A stretch of DNA of 5,321 nt. Source: Methyloprofundus sp. (GTDB taxonomy: Bacteria; Pseudomonadota; Gammaproteobacteria; Methylococcales; Methylomonadaceae). The position numbers and the translations under genes were made by a program. The notes beneath the pieces were generated by a model. It worked only from the letters and a program-made list of their open reading frames with translations. It made no database searches and had not been told where the DNA came from. The DNA lies in NCBI GenBank assembly GCA_030619185.1, contig JAUXBW010000165.1, positions 1 to 5,321 on the forward strand. The letters run 5' to 3'. This document shows positions 1-5,321 of this stretch, piece by piece; within the stretch, counting starts at the first letter, position 1, and every line of letters starts with the position of its first letter.

Positions 1-253
1 CTGCTCGGCAATTGCTCCTGCATTGCTCTACCTACGTGCCTCCATGCACTAGTACGGAAAAAGCCCTTTTGGCCATTTTCTCCGTTCATTTTCGTTAAAG
101 AGCACAGCTATTTGCCTCAAAAGTACGAAAAAACTGACTCAAAATGGCTTTCCCTCGCGACGGTTTCTATTCTCGGTTAGCCGCCTAGTATATTATCCTA
201 GAAAGCTAAAGCTATGGCTATACCTGAAGAAGTAGGCTTTACTTCCAGCTTCC
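1..253. other. Left-end noncoding stretch with degenerate short repeats
   Basis: No convincing complete gene lies here. TGCTC occurs at 2-6, 13-17 and 24-28 with an exact 11-base period, and ATTGCTC is repeated at 11-17 and 22-28, as if a short degenerate tandem or dispersed repeat continues beyond the edge. AGTACG followed by an A-run appears at 51-62 and 122-133. GCCATTTT at 72-79 is the inverse of AAAATGGC at 141-148. A leftward frame from an ATG at 89 is open to the left edge (29 codons, starting MNGENGQKGFFRTSAW), with no good ribosome binding site; it may only be a translation of the repeat. The stretch also holds the 3' flank of the HDOD gene, without a strong terminator. Confidence 0.4.
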
Positions 254-2224
254 TTATACAATGACGACACAATTACGGCCTTGTTGTTTTGCCTTATACA
301 TCGCAGTATCAGCTGCGCTGATAATTTTTTCGGAGCTATTAAATTCTTTATGGAATAAACTGATGCCGATACTTATTGTGATCTGATGTCCAAGAAATTG
401 CCTGCTAAGGATTTTTCCTTGTTGCTCGACTTCTAGCCTGATCCGTTCTGCATAGCTATAAACCCCTTGTTTGTCGGTGTTTTGTAAGACAAAGACGAAT
501 TCATCCCCCCCATAGCGCCCTATAAAGTCGCCGGGACGAGTCAGCGAGCGCATAATCTGGGCAACCATGATAATGGCTTCATCGCCCACCTGATGACCAC
601 AGGTATCATTAAATTGTTTAAAAAAATCAATATCAATAAACCCGACTGCGATTTGACTTAGCTGATGCAGGTTGAGCTGAAAGGTATTGGTTAAAAACTC
701 GGTGAACATGCGACTATTGGATAAGCCTGTGAGCGCATCAAGTTCTGCTCTGTTTTTTTCCAGTATAAAGCATCGAGCATTTGCCAGGGCAACCCCTAAC
801 TCATGGATAATAGGTGCAATATAAGTGAGACACTGTGGTTCGATTGTCTTCCGGGATTTATAGTTATCTGCATAAAGCAAAGCGACCAGGCGTTTGTTAC
901 TGACAATAGGAAAGAGCAGGAATTCATCGACTTTGAAGGGTTTAAGGAGTATTTTGTTATCCTTATGATTGCTGTTGATAATGCTTGCTTTCCGTTCACG
1001 TAAATTGCTTAAAAGTGTACCGGGCAATATATCGATTGGAATATTAAAATGTTGTAAAGAGCCATCTTTTAGAGACTCTGGCCAGCTATAGCTGGTCTCT
1101 AAACTACGCTGCCTGGGGTTAATATTAAGCATAATTAAGCGCTCAAAATGAAAGTCCTGCTGAATGGCTGTCAGAGTCGCAGGGACTATTATATCTGGAT
1201 CGAGACTTTGGTGGGGGATGGTTAAGCTACTGATAGATACATTACCGGGTAAGCTGTGTTGTTGCGCATTGCCATGACTGGAGAAAATGGCAGATTTAAC
1301 TAATGAGGCACGTAATCTATATAGGTTAGGAAGTTTTAAACCAAAAAATGCACAGTTGTTATGCATTTCATTATCTACAGAATTTAATAACTTCTTGATA
1401 TTTATTGCTTCGATATCCAGTTGCGTTAAAACTTCTGGGTGCAGTACAGGCTTATAATTGAGTGTAGTAGAGCCTAAGCCCTGTACGCAGGCAATGAAAT
1501 CAGCAAGACTGATGATGGCGATGTCATGTTTACAATCGGCAAATTGGCTGGTATCGTCAGGCATATCATGATGGCAATAAACGCTGGCAGTGATTTGCTT
1601 TGGAATATGCCATTGTTGACAGAAAATAAAGCCCACTTCAGCATGGCTCAAGCCAAAGAATTGTTGCTCTCTCTTGTGAGAAGGCTGAAAATCACCCTTA
1701 CAATGACGAATGAAGTCGCTATAACTGACCGTGGCGTGTGTCTCGAGTATTATTTTACCTATATCATGTAATAAACCTGCACTATAGATTAAATCAGGAT
1801 CATCATGATTGAGTTCAACTGCGATAGAGCGGGCAAGTGTGGCAACATATAAGCAGTGTTGCCAGAAAAAAAGTTGCTCGAAGCTAAAGTCAGCTTTGTT
1901 GTAAATTAGTTTGTTATAGAGTAGCTGGCTTAATGTTATTTGCCTTACTGCTGAATCCCCTAGAATGTTAATTGCCTGTTGAATCGTTTTTATTTTTTGA
2001 TAGGGAGAAAATGTAACTGAATTAATATTGCTGAGTACTTTTGCTGTCAGTGCCGGCTCACTTGCTATTAATACTGATAACTCGATTGCACAGGTATTTT
2101 TACACGATAAGCGTAATAGTTTGATGGCTAGCTCAGGGATTACCTGCAGGCGATCAACTTTATGCTTGAGTATTAAGTTAGCTGCTTGATGTGTAGCTAA
2201 TAATTGATTGGCATTATCGGTCAT
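254..2224 (-). CDS. HDOD-GAF-GGDEF protein, predicted diguanylate cyclase
   Basis: This cytoplasmic signalling protein is predicted to condense two GTP into c-di-GMP. It has no signal peptide or membrane segment. Residues about 20-285 form an HDOD domain: an N-terminal LQVIPEL helix, GLLHDIGKI at 149-158, SHAEVGF at 193-199, a CHH at 217-219 and a LAD at 240-242. Residues about 341-486 resemble a GAF sensor domain whose ligand cannot be read from sequence. Residues about 494-656 are a complete GGDEF domain with DALTGL at 496-501, the metal-binding segment DIDFF at 531-535, N539 and D548 for guanine binding, and GGDEF at 572-576. RPGD at 563-566 lies five residues before GGDEF, the position of the inhibitory I-site, so product feedback is likely. 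The ATG is the first start after an in-frame TGA, but no clear Shine-Dalgarno precedes it. The stop is TAA. Architecture and activity are well supported; the input signal is unknown. Confidence 0.93.
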   Translation of the reverse strand: MTDNANQLLATHQAANLILKHKVDRLQVIPELAIKLLRLSCKNTCAIELSVLIASEPALTAKVLSNINSVTFSPYQKIKTIQQAINILGDSAVRQITLSQLLYNKLIYNKADFSFEQLFFWQHCLYVATLARSIAVELNHDDPDLIYSAGLLHDIGKIILETHATVSYSDFIRHCKGDFQPSHKREQQFFGLSHAEVGFIFCQQWHIPKQITASVYCHHDMPDDTSQFADCKHDIAIISLADFIACVQGLGSTTLNYKPVLHPEVLTQLDIEAINIKKLLNSVDNEMHNNCAFFGLKLPNLYRLRASLVKSAIFSSHGNAQQHSLPGNVSISSLTIPHQSLDPDIIVPATLTAIQQDFHFERLIMLNINPRQRSLETSYSWPESLKDGSLQHFNIPIDILPGTLLSNLRERKASIINSNHKDNKILLKPFKVDEFLLFPIVSNKRLVALLYADNYKSRKTIEPQCLTYIAPIIHELGVALANARCFILEKNRAELDALTGLSNSRMFTEFLTNTFQLNLHQLSQIAVGFIDIDFFKQFNDTCGHQVGDEAIIMVAQIMRSLTRPGDFIGRYGGDEFVFVLQNTDKQGVYSYAERIRLEVEQQGKILSRQFLGHQITISIGISLFHKEFNSSEKIISAADTAMYKAKQQGRNCVVIV

Positions 2225-2260
2225 AATCAGCGCAGAAATGGCTTGCGTAGTAAGCGTTCA

Positions 2261-2327
2261 CTTCCCCCTTGAGAAAGGAGGGTATCTAATAAAACCTCCC
2301 CTTACCCGCTCCTTGCTATGGAGCGGG
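2261..2327. repeat. Pair of GC-rich hairpins, probable dispersed intergenic repeat
   Basis: The right hairpin is perfect: CCCGCTCC at 2305-2312 pairs with GGAGCGGG at 2320-2327 around a 7-base loop. The left one pairs 2264-2270 with 2275-2281 around a GAGA loop with one mismatch. GGAGG at 2277-2281 could instead pair with CCTCC at 2295-2299, so two alternative folds exist. The composition is much richer in G and C than the surroundings. I infer a REP-like dispersed element. It lies just upstream of the HDOD gene start and would be in its mRNA leader if the promoter near 2400 is used. Confidence 0.6.
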
Positions 2328-2362
2328 GATGAACGGTTACTTTGCGTATTTTTACGGGAAGC

Positions 2363-2392
2363 AAATAATTACCCAATATTGGATGATTATTT
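2363..2392. promoter_or_regulatory. 30-bp near-palindrome, candidate operator
   Basis: The core CCAATATTGG (2373-2382) is a perfect palindrome, and AAATAAT (2363-2369) is mirrored exactly by ATTATTT (2386-2392) about the same centre. Of 15 symmetric pairs, 13 are complementary. This fits a site for a dimeric regulator more than a terminator, because the arms meet without a loop. It lies between the divergent HDOD and hydrolase genes, next to the candidate leftward -10 at 2394-2399, so a bound protein could block that promoter. The regulator is unknown. Confidence 0.5.
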
Positions 2393-2393
2393 A

Positions 2394-2423
2394 TTTCTAT
2401 CACCCTAAGGAACGAGAATTCAA
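2394..2423 (-). promoter_or_regulatory. Candidate promoter for the HDOD-GAF-GGDEF gene
   Basis: Read leftward, TTGAAT (2423-2418) could be a -35 and TAGAAA (2399-2394) a -10, with an 18-base spacer and a TG one base before the -10 as in extended -10 promoters. Transcription would begin near 2387, inside the palindrome, giving a leader of about 160 bases that includes the GC-rich hairpins. Each box matches the sigma-70 consensus at four of six positions, so the call is tentative. Confidence 0.3.
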
Positions 2424-2451
2424 TTGTGAAGCCAGAATCCTGCGCTATACT
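2424..2451 (+). promoter_or_regulatory. Candidate sigma-70 promoter for the hydrolase gene
   Basis: TTGTGA (2424-2429, four of six consensus matches) and TATACT (2446-2451, five of six) are separated by 16 bases. The start would fall near 2458, giving a leader of about 110 bases before the hydrolase ATG. Its -35 directly abuts the leftward candidate -35 at 2418-2423, so both genes could share one control region. Confidence 0.45.
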
Positions 2452-2460
2452 TTCGGGTAT

Positions 2461-2483
2461 TATTAAATCCTCAATCCTTAGTC
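2461..2483 (+). repeat. Direct repeat, left copy, flanking the hydrolase gene
   Basis: This 23-base stretch matches 3212-3234 at 20 positions. Both begin TATTAAATC and end TCCTTAGTC. The copy lies in the hydrolase leader and includes the sequence complementary to the ribosome binding site. Confidence 0.45.
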
Positions 2484-2563
2484 TATCAGGACAGACACGT
2501 CATAGCACTGCTTATCTTGTTTTTTGGTAATTATGTTGTGCGCAGTATCTATATCTAAGGATT
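2473..2563 (+). promoter_or_regulatory. Leader able to sequester the hydrolase ribosome binding site
   Basis: The Shine-Dalgarno AAGGA (2557-2561) sits eight bases before the ATG at 2570. It lies inside CTAAGGATT (2555-2563), the exact reverse complement of AATCCTTAG at 2473-2481, early in the predicted leader. In mRNA a 9-bp helix could hide the ribosome binding site. The 73 intervening bases contain no stem I could call strongly, and I see no known riboswitch motif. The pairing is seen; its regulatory role is inference. Confidence 0.35.
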
Positions 2564-2569
2564 ATTAAT

Positions 2570-3217
2570 ATGAGAACTTTATATTTACTTATTTTTCTTG
2601 CCGTTTCCAGTGCTAATATTTCGGCTAAAGAAGTTCATTTTAGCACTCAAGACAATGCTACGATTTATGCTGAATTTCAAGAACGTGGCTCCCATGCGGT
2701 ATTGCTGGCGCATGGTGCAATCTTTAATAAGGAAAGTTGGGAGGTATTTGAGCAGCACTTACTGGATAATAATTATACTGTCTTAGCTATCGACTTTAGG
2801 GGCTACGGTAAGTCAACTAAAGGTGATCAACCCAGCGCACTCTATCTGGATATTTTAGCCGGAATACAGTTTTTACAGGCACAGTCTGACATTCGTAAAA
2901 TCTCGGTACTAGGAGCGAGTATGGGAGGGGCTGCAGCGGCAAAGGCAAGTGTTTATTCTGTATCGGGGAGTATAAATCAGCTTATCCTCTTGTCACCCGC
3001 CAGTGTCTATCAGGCTGCAAAATTACAGGGTAACTTATTATTTATTGCCAGTGAAGATGAATACCTGGTCAAAGCATTACAATCTTCATATAACAAAGCA
3101 CCTGCGCCAAAATCGCTCAAGTTGATACCTGGCAATGCCCATGCGCAGCACATATTTAAGACTTCTCAGGCCGATACATTGACCCAGGTTATTTTAGATT
3201 TTTTGCAAGAGTATTAA
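2570..3217 (+). CDS. Small exported alpha/beta hydrolase
   Basis: The 215-residue product is a serine hydrolase of the alpha/beta fold, substrate unknown. Residues 1-19 form a signal peptide (MRT, a hydrophobic stretch LYLLIFLAVSS, then a plausible cleavage after ISA), so the mature enzyme of about 196 residues should be periplasmic or secreted. The fold is recognisable from LLAHGA at 45-50, which supplies the oxyanion region, AIDFRGYGKS at 73-82, and the nucleophile elbow GASMG at 115-119 with S117. The likely acid is D163 in the ASEDEY segment and the likely base is H191 in GNAHAQHIF; H194 is a less likely base. There is little room for a lid domain, as in small esterase or dienelactone-hydrolase-like members. 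The ATG has AAGGA eight bases upstream. The gene stands alone, divergent from the HDOD gene and convergent with the GGDEF-EAL gene. The fold is sure; esterase, lipase or peptidase activity cannot be separated. Confidence 0.9.
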   Translation: MRTLYLLIFLAVSSANISAKEVHFSTQDNATIYAEFQERGSHAVLLAHGAIFNKESWEVFEQHLLDNNYTVLAIDFRGYGKSTKGDQPSALYLDILAGIQFLQAQSDIRKISVLGASMGGAAAAKASVYSVSGSINQLILLSPASVYQAAKLQGNLLFIASEDEYLVKALQSSYNKAPAPKSLKLIPGNAHAQHIFKTSQADTLTQVILDFLQEY

Positions 3218-3234
3218 ATCTTCGCTCCTTAGTC
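3212..3234 (+). repeat. Direct repeat, right copy, overlapping the hydrolase stop
   Basis: This is the partner of 2461-2483 (20 of 23 identical). It spans the last codons and the TAA stop of the hydrolase gene, so the pair brackets the gene almost exactly. It could mark a past insertion or duplication, or be chance in AT-rich sequence. Confidence 0.45.
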
Positions 3235-3286
3235 GTTCTCAATAACTTAAGCAACTCGCTTGTATTTTATCCGTCTTCTTTGATAT

Positions 3287-3320
3287 AAAAAGAGTTACGT
3301 AGCTGGCTATGTGCCTTTTT
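3287..3320. terminator. Probable bidirectional terminator between convergent genes
   Basis: AAAAAG (3287-3292) pairs with CTTTTT (3315-3320). Inside, ACGTAG (3297-3302) pairs with CTATGT (3307-3312), with one G-T wobble and a CTGG loop. A T-run follows the stem on both strands, as expected between a rightward hydrolase gene ending at 3217 and a leftward gene ending at 3360. The internal loop and modest GC make it a weak structure. Confidence 0.45.
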
Positions 3321-3359
3321 CTACGTCTCGAATATGCATAAAAATACTGCGCCAGTTGC

Positions 3360-5009
3360 TCAACTTATTCCGTGCGCGCTACTAAGGATCCATTGCGAAT
3401 CTTGCATCCATGCACAGAACTCTTCTTCGGGTTGTGGTTTGTTCAGGTAATAGCCCTGAGCCATGTCACAATCATAAGTTTTTAATTTAGCCATTATTTC
3501 TGCATCTTCGACTCCTTCAGCAACAACTTGCAAGCCCAGGTTATGTGCCAGGTTGATGGTTGCATTAACAATAATAGCGTCATTTTTATTATGTAATATA
3601 TCTTGCACAAAAGAGCGGTCTATTTTTAGTACAGATAAGGGCATTTTCTTTAAATAAGCCAAAGAGGAATAACCGGTACCAAAATCATCTATAGAGAGTT
3701 TATAGCCCATATCATGTAAGCGTCGAATAATTTCTAATACTTTGTCAGGGTCGGTCATGATTGAACTTTCGGTGATTTCTAGCATGATCCATTCAGGGTT
3801 TATGCGCATTGCAGTTTGAATTCCAGCGATATAATCAGGTAATTCCGGGTCATGCAAATCATTTGCAGATAAATTGACGGATATGGTTATATTTTTCCCC
3901 TGCTGTTGCCATTTTGCGCAATCTATAAATGCTTGTCTGATAACCCATTTAGTGACTTCTTGTATCGTTCGGGTGCGTTCCGCCATGGGAATAAATTCAG
4001 CAGGTGAAATAATGCCATATTTAGGGTGATTCCAGCGCAGTAGGGCTTCAGCCCCCTCAATGGTATTTGTTTGTATAGAGACTTTAGCCTGGTAATATAA
4101 AATGAGTTCATTGCGGCTGAGGGCGTTGCGTAGTTCACTCATCAAGGTTAGACGATGTGGGCTATGGTTATCGAAGGCAGGGTTGTATACTGCCTGACCT
4201 TCTTTGTTATTGCGTGCCATATATAAAGCAACACCCGCTCTTTGAACGAGTGAATCGACATCTTCTCCATGCTCAGGAAAATGTACAATACCTATACAGG
4301 TGTGCACTGCTACCTGTAGCCGTTCAATAACGAATGCGATTTTCATGCTTTGTTGAATGCTATGGGCAATTTGCAATATATCCTCTTGTTCATTCTTGCT
4401 AAGCAAGCTAAAAGTATTACCTTCAATTCGAGCAATATTGGGATTATGTTTTACTGCACCCTGTAAGCGGCTGGAAATTTGTTTTAATAAGATATCACTA
4501 CTATTTCTGCCAATAGTATCGTATATGTCTTGATAGTTTTCTATTTCTAGCAGCAAAATTGATAAGCCAGTATTTTTGTCGTTTGCTGAAACAATAGCTT
4601 GTTCAACACGGTCATAAAACAGCGAGCGATTGGGTAAATTAGTCAGCAAATCATGTGTAGAAGAGTGGTTTGCCTGTTGTTCTAAAGTGGCAGTTTTATA
4701 GCGTAGTTCATTTGTCTGGTCCATAACCATTGCGCCGGCATGATAGACAATAATTGAGCTTGAATACTGGCCCCAGAGCCCGAAAACAAACGGAAATGAA
4801 TATAATACCCATAAGCCAATATTTTCTTTTTGTGCTCTAACAATGCCAGCGAGAGAAATCTCGCCTGTGGTATAAATGCTGGCCAAAAGTGTTGCAATAA
4901 TGATAGCAACTAGAGCAATAAGAACACCCTGGAAAGCTGCTTTTGTGACTTGCCCCTTTAAAATATTAACATTAAGGAGTAGTTGAGAGTTTTCCAATGG
5001 GAGAGGCAT
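3360..5009 (-). CDS. Membrane GGDEF-EAL protein, predicted c-di-GMP phosphodiesterase
   Basis: This 549-residue inner-membrane protein is predicted to hydrolyse c-di-GMP to pGpG. Two hydrophobic segments (about 27-46 and 65-90) enclose a short loop that is probably periplasmic, followed by a likely coiled linker (97-117). The GGDEF domain (about 119-278) is degenerate. EGNTF at 196-200 replaces GGDEF, E155 replaces the metal aspartate, Y163 replaces the guanine-binding asparagine, and the I-site position reads KHNP. It should not be a cyclase. The EAL domain (about 291-540) is complete: E321 of EALLRW, N379, E411, D441 and D442 of DDFGTGYSSL, K462, E498 and Q518. These match the spacing of the catalytic residues of RocR exactly. 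I chose the ATG at 5009 because AAAGGA lies six bases upstream; an in-frame GTG at 5051 would add 14 polar residues and lacks such a site. The input signal is unknown. The degenerate GGDEF may bind GTP as an allosteric switch, as known for PdeA of Caulobacter. Confidence 0.93.
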   Translation of the reverse strand: MPLPLENSQLLLNVNILKGQVTKAAFQGVLIALVAIIIATLLASIYTTGEISLAGIVRAQKENIGLWVLYSFPFVFGLWGQYSSSIIVYHAGAMVMDQTNELRYKTATLEQQANHSSTHDLLTNLPNRSLFYDRVEQAIVSANDKNTGLSILLLEIENYQDIYDTIGRNSSDILLKQISSRLQGAVKHNPNIARIEGNTFSLLSKNEQEDILQIAHSIQQSMKIAFVIERLQVAVHTCIGIVHFPEHGEDVDSLVQRAGVALYMARNNKEGQAVYNPAFDNHSPHRLTLMSELRNALSRNELILYYQAKVSIQTNTIEGAEALLRWNHPKYGIISPAEFIPMAERTRTIQEVTKWVIRQAFIDCAKWQQQGKNITISVNLSANDLHDPELPDYIAGIQTAMRINPEWIMLEITESSIMTDPDKVLEIIRRLHDMGYKLSIDDFGTGYSSLAYLKKMPLSVLKIDRSFVQDILHNKNDAIIVNATINLAHNLGLQVVAEGVEDAEIMAKLKTYDCDMAQGYYLNKPQPEEEFCAWMQDSQWILSSAHGIS

Positions 5010-5015
5010 TTTTTT

Positions 5016-5021
5016 TCCTTT
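5016..5021 (-). promoter_or_regulatory. Ribosome binding site deciding the GGDEF-EAL start
   Basis: Read leftward, AAAGGA precedes the ATG at 5009 by six bases, all A. This favours that ATG over the in-frame GTG at 5051. Confidence 0.75.
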
Positions 5022-5085
5022 GCTGGGGCGTACGCACAGAATAACCTGCACAACTGACTTATTTTTTCCTGATTACCCACAACTC

Positions 5086-5321
5086 TCAGCTATACTTCGT
5101 CATTCCTGCATGCTTCTGGCTGGAATCTCGCTGGCTAAGCACAGATTCCCGATAAAAGACTTCGGGAATGACGAGACTCCTAACGAACAAGGTTAGATTG
5201 TGTGAGCAGAGCGAACCACAATCTAAACCGTTTGTTGGACGAGCCCGGGGATTGCCGACTGAGGCGTCTTGAAAATATCTTTTTGAATTTCGCCTTTCTT
5301 CAAGGTCTGCAATTACACGCA
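5086..5321 (-). CDS. Possible 3' end of a gene entering from the right edge
   Basis: A leftward frame with its first full codon at 5319-5317 stays open for 77 codons before TGA at 5088-5086. Its start lies outside the window. The first part translates as RVIADLEERRNSKRYFQDAS, which is charged and protein-like. From about codon 29 onward the frame lies almost entirely inside the two inverted repeats at 5097-5236, so the tail looks repeat-encoded (PTNGLDCGSLCSHNLT and so on). I recognise no family. Either a real gene lost its own stop and now ends in repeat sequence, or the frame is fortuitous. If real, it runs the same way as the GGDEF-EAL gene and ends 76 bases before that gene's start codon. 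Confidence 0.25.
   Translation of the reverse strand, partial: RVIADLEERRNSKRYFQDASVGNPRARPTNGLDCGSLCSHNLTLFVRSLVIPEVFYRESVLSQRDSSQKHAGMTKYS
5097..5174. repeat. Nested inverted repeat of the ATTCC/GGAAT (REP or MITE-like) type
   Basis: The ends TCGTCATTCC (5097-5106) and GGAATGACGA (5165-5174) are perfect 10-bp inverted repeats. Inside, GGAATCT (5122-5128) inverts as AGATTCC (5143-5149), and ATTCCCGA (5145-5152) inverts as TCGGGAAT (5162-5169) around a 9-base loop. ATTCC at 5102-5106 can also pair with GGAAT at 5122-5126. The unit can therefore fold as two side-by-side hairpins or one long one. Such GTCATTCC...GGAATGAC elements are widespread dispersed repeats in proteobacteria; with no transposase it would be non-autonomous. 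It lies 87 bases upstream of the GGDEF-EAL start. Confidence 0.75.
5186..5236. repeat. Long stem-loop, second dispersed-type repeat
   Basis: GGTTAGATTGTG (5191-5202) pairs with CACAATCTAAACC (5217-5229) with one bulged A, and AACAA (5186-5190) with TTGTT (5232-5236) extends the stem, giving about 17 pairs around a 14-base loop. There is no T-run next to the stem, so a simple terminator is unlikely. It sits 11 bases from the preceding element. A separate REP-like family is likely. Confidence 0.65.

Larger units (their letters stand above)
5010..5321. other. Repeat-rich region upstream of the GGDEF-EAL gene
   Basis: Apart from the two inverted repeats and the possible gene end, this stretch holds the 5' flank of the GGDEF-EAL gene. 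I could not find a convincing sigma-70 promoter in 5010-5096. TTGTGG read leftward near 5082 has no good -10 at the right spacing, and TATAGC read leftward near 5094 has no good -35. Bases 5237-5321 show no further structure I would defend. Confidence 0.5.

Noticed and set aside
62..79. Leftward GCC-loop-GGC hairpin followed by a T-run as terminator of the HDOD gene
   Set aside because: Only three firm GC pairs, with a mismatch, and about 175 bases past the stop.
143..187. Rightward 14-codon frame starting MAFPRD
   Set aside because: Too short, no ribosome binding site and no context.
229..245. GAAGTA/TACTTC hairpin just after the HDOD gene stop
   Set aside because: A 6-bp AT-rich stem with no T-run; too weak to call a terminator.
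1526..1771. Rightward open frame of 81 codons
   Set aside because: It lies antisense inside the well-supported HDOD domain coding sequence and its product resembles no protein.
2345..2356. CGTA-TTTT-TACG mini hairpin
   Set aside because: A four-pair stem is expected by chance in AT-rich sequence.
5010..5051. Longer start (GTG at 5051) for the GGDEF-EAL gene
   Set aside because: It adds 14 residues with no ribosome binding site, while the ATG at 5009 has AAAGGA at good spacing.
5097..5236. CRISPR array or insertion sequence
   Set aside because: There are no regularly spaced identical repeats and no transposase; the inverted repeats are single, different elements.
5246..5315. Second leftward frame starting after a TAA (LQTLKKGEIQ)
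   Set aside because: It is closed by stops at both ends and only about 28 codons long, so it cannot be a gene end.

Overview
The window looks like part of a gammaproteobacterial chromosome. It is AT-rich by eye, uses ordinary Shine-Dalgarno sequences, encodes multidomain c-di-GMP enzymes and carries several REP-like inverted repeats between genes. The repeats recall those scattered through some aquatic gammaproteobacteria such as methanotrophs, but that is an impression from memory and I do not assign a genus.

Layout from left to right. Bases 1-253 hold no convincing gene, only degenerate short repeats and a short open frame that runs off the left edge. A leftward gene at 254-2224 encodes a soluble 656-residue HDOD-GAF-GGDEF protein, a predicted active diguanylate cyclase. 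A 345-base divergent intergenic region (2225-2569) follows. It contains two hairpins, a 30-bp near-palindrome that looks like an operator, a pair of back-to-back promoter candidates, and a leader sequence able to pair with the next gene's ribosome binding site. A rightward gene at 2570-3217 encodes a small exported alpha/beta hydrolase. It converges, over a likely bidirectional terminator, on a leftward gene at 3360-5009. That gene encodes a membrane-anchored protein with a degenerate GGDEF domain and an intact EAL domain, a predicted c-di-GMP phosphodiesterase. The right end (5010-5321) is dominated by two inverted-repeat structures. A leftward open frame enters from beyond the right edge and reads through both of them.

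The clearest biological theme is c-di-GMP turnover. One gene should make the messenger and the other should degrade it, with a secreted hydrolase between them. They are not one operon: the hydrolase lies on the opposite strand. The most testable new observations are regulatory: the palindrome at 2363-2392, the abutting divergent promoters at 2394-2451, and the 9-bp sequestration of the hydrolase ribosome binding site. I see no tRNA, rRNA, CRISPR array, complete insertion sequence, phage gene or clearly novel multi-gene system.
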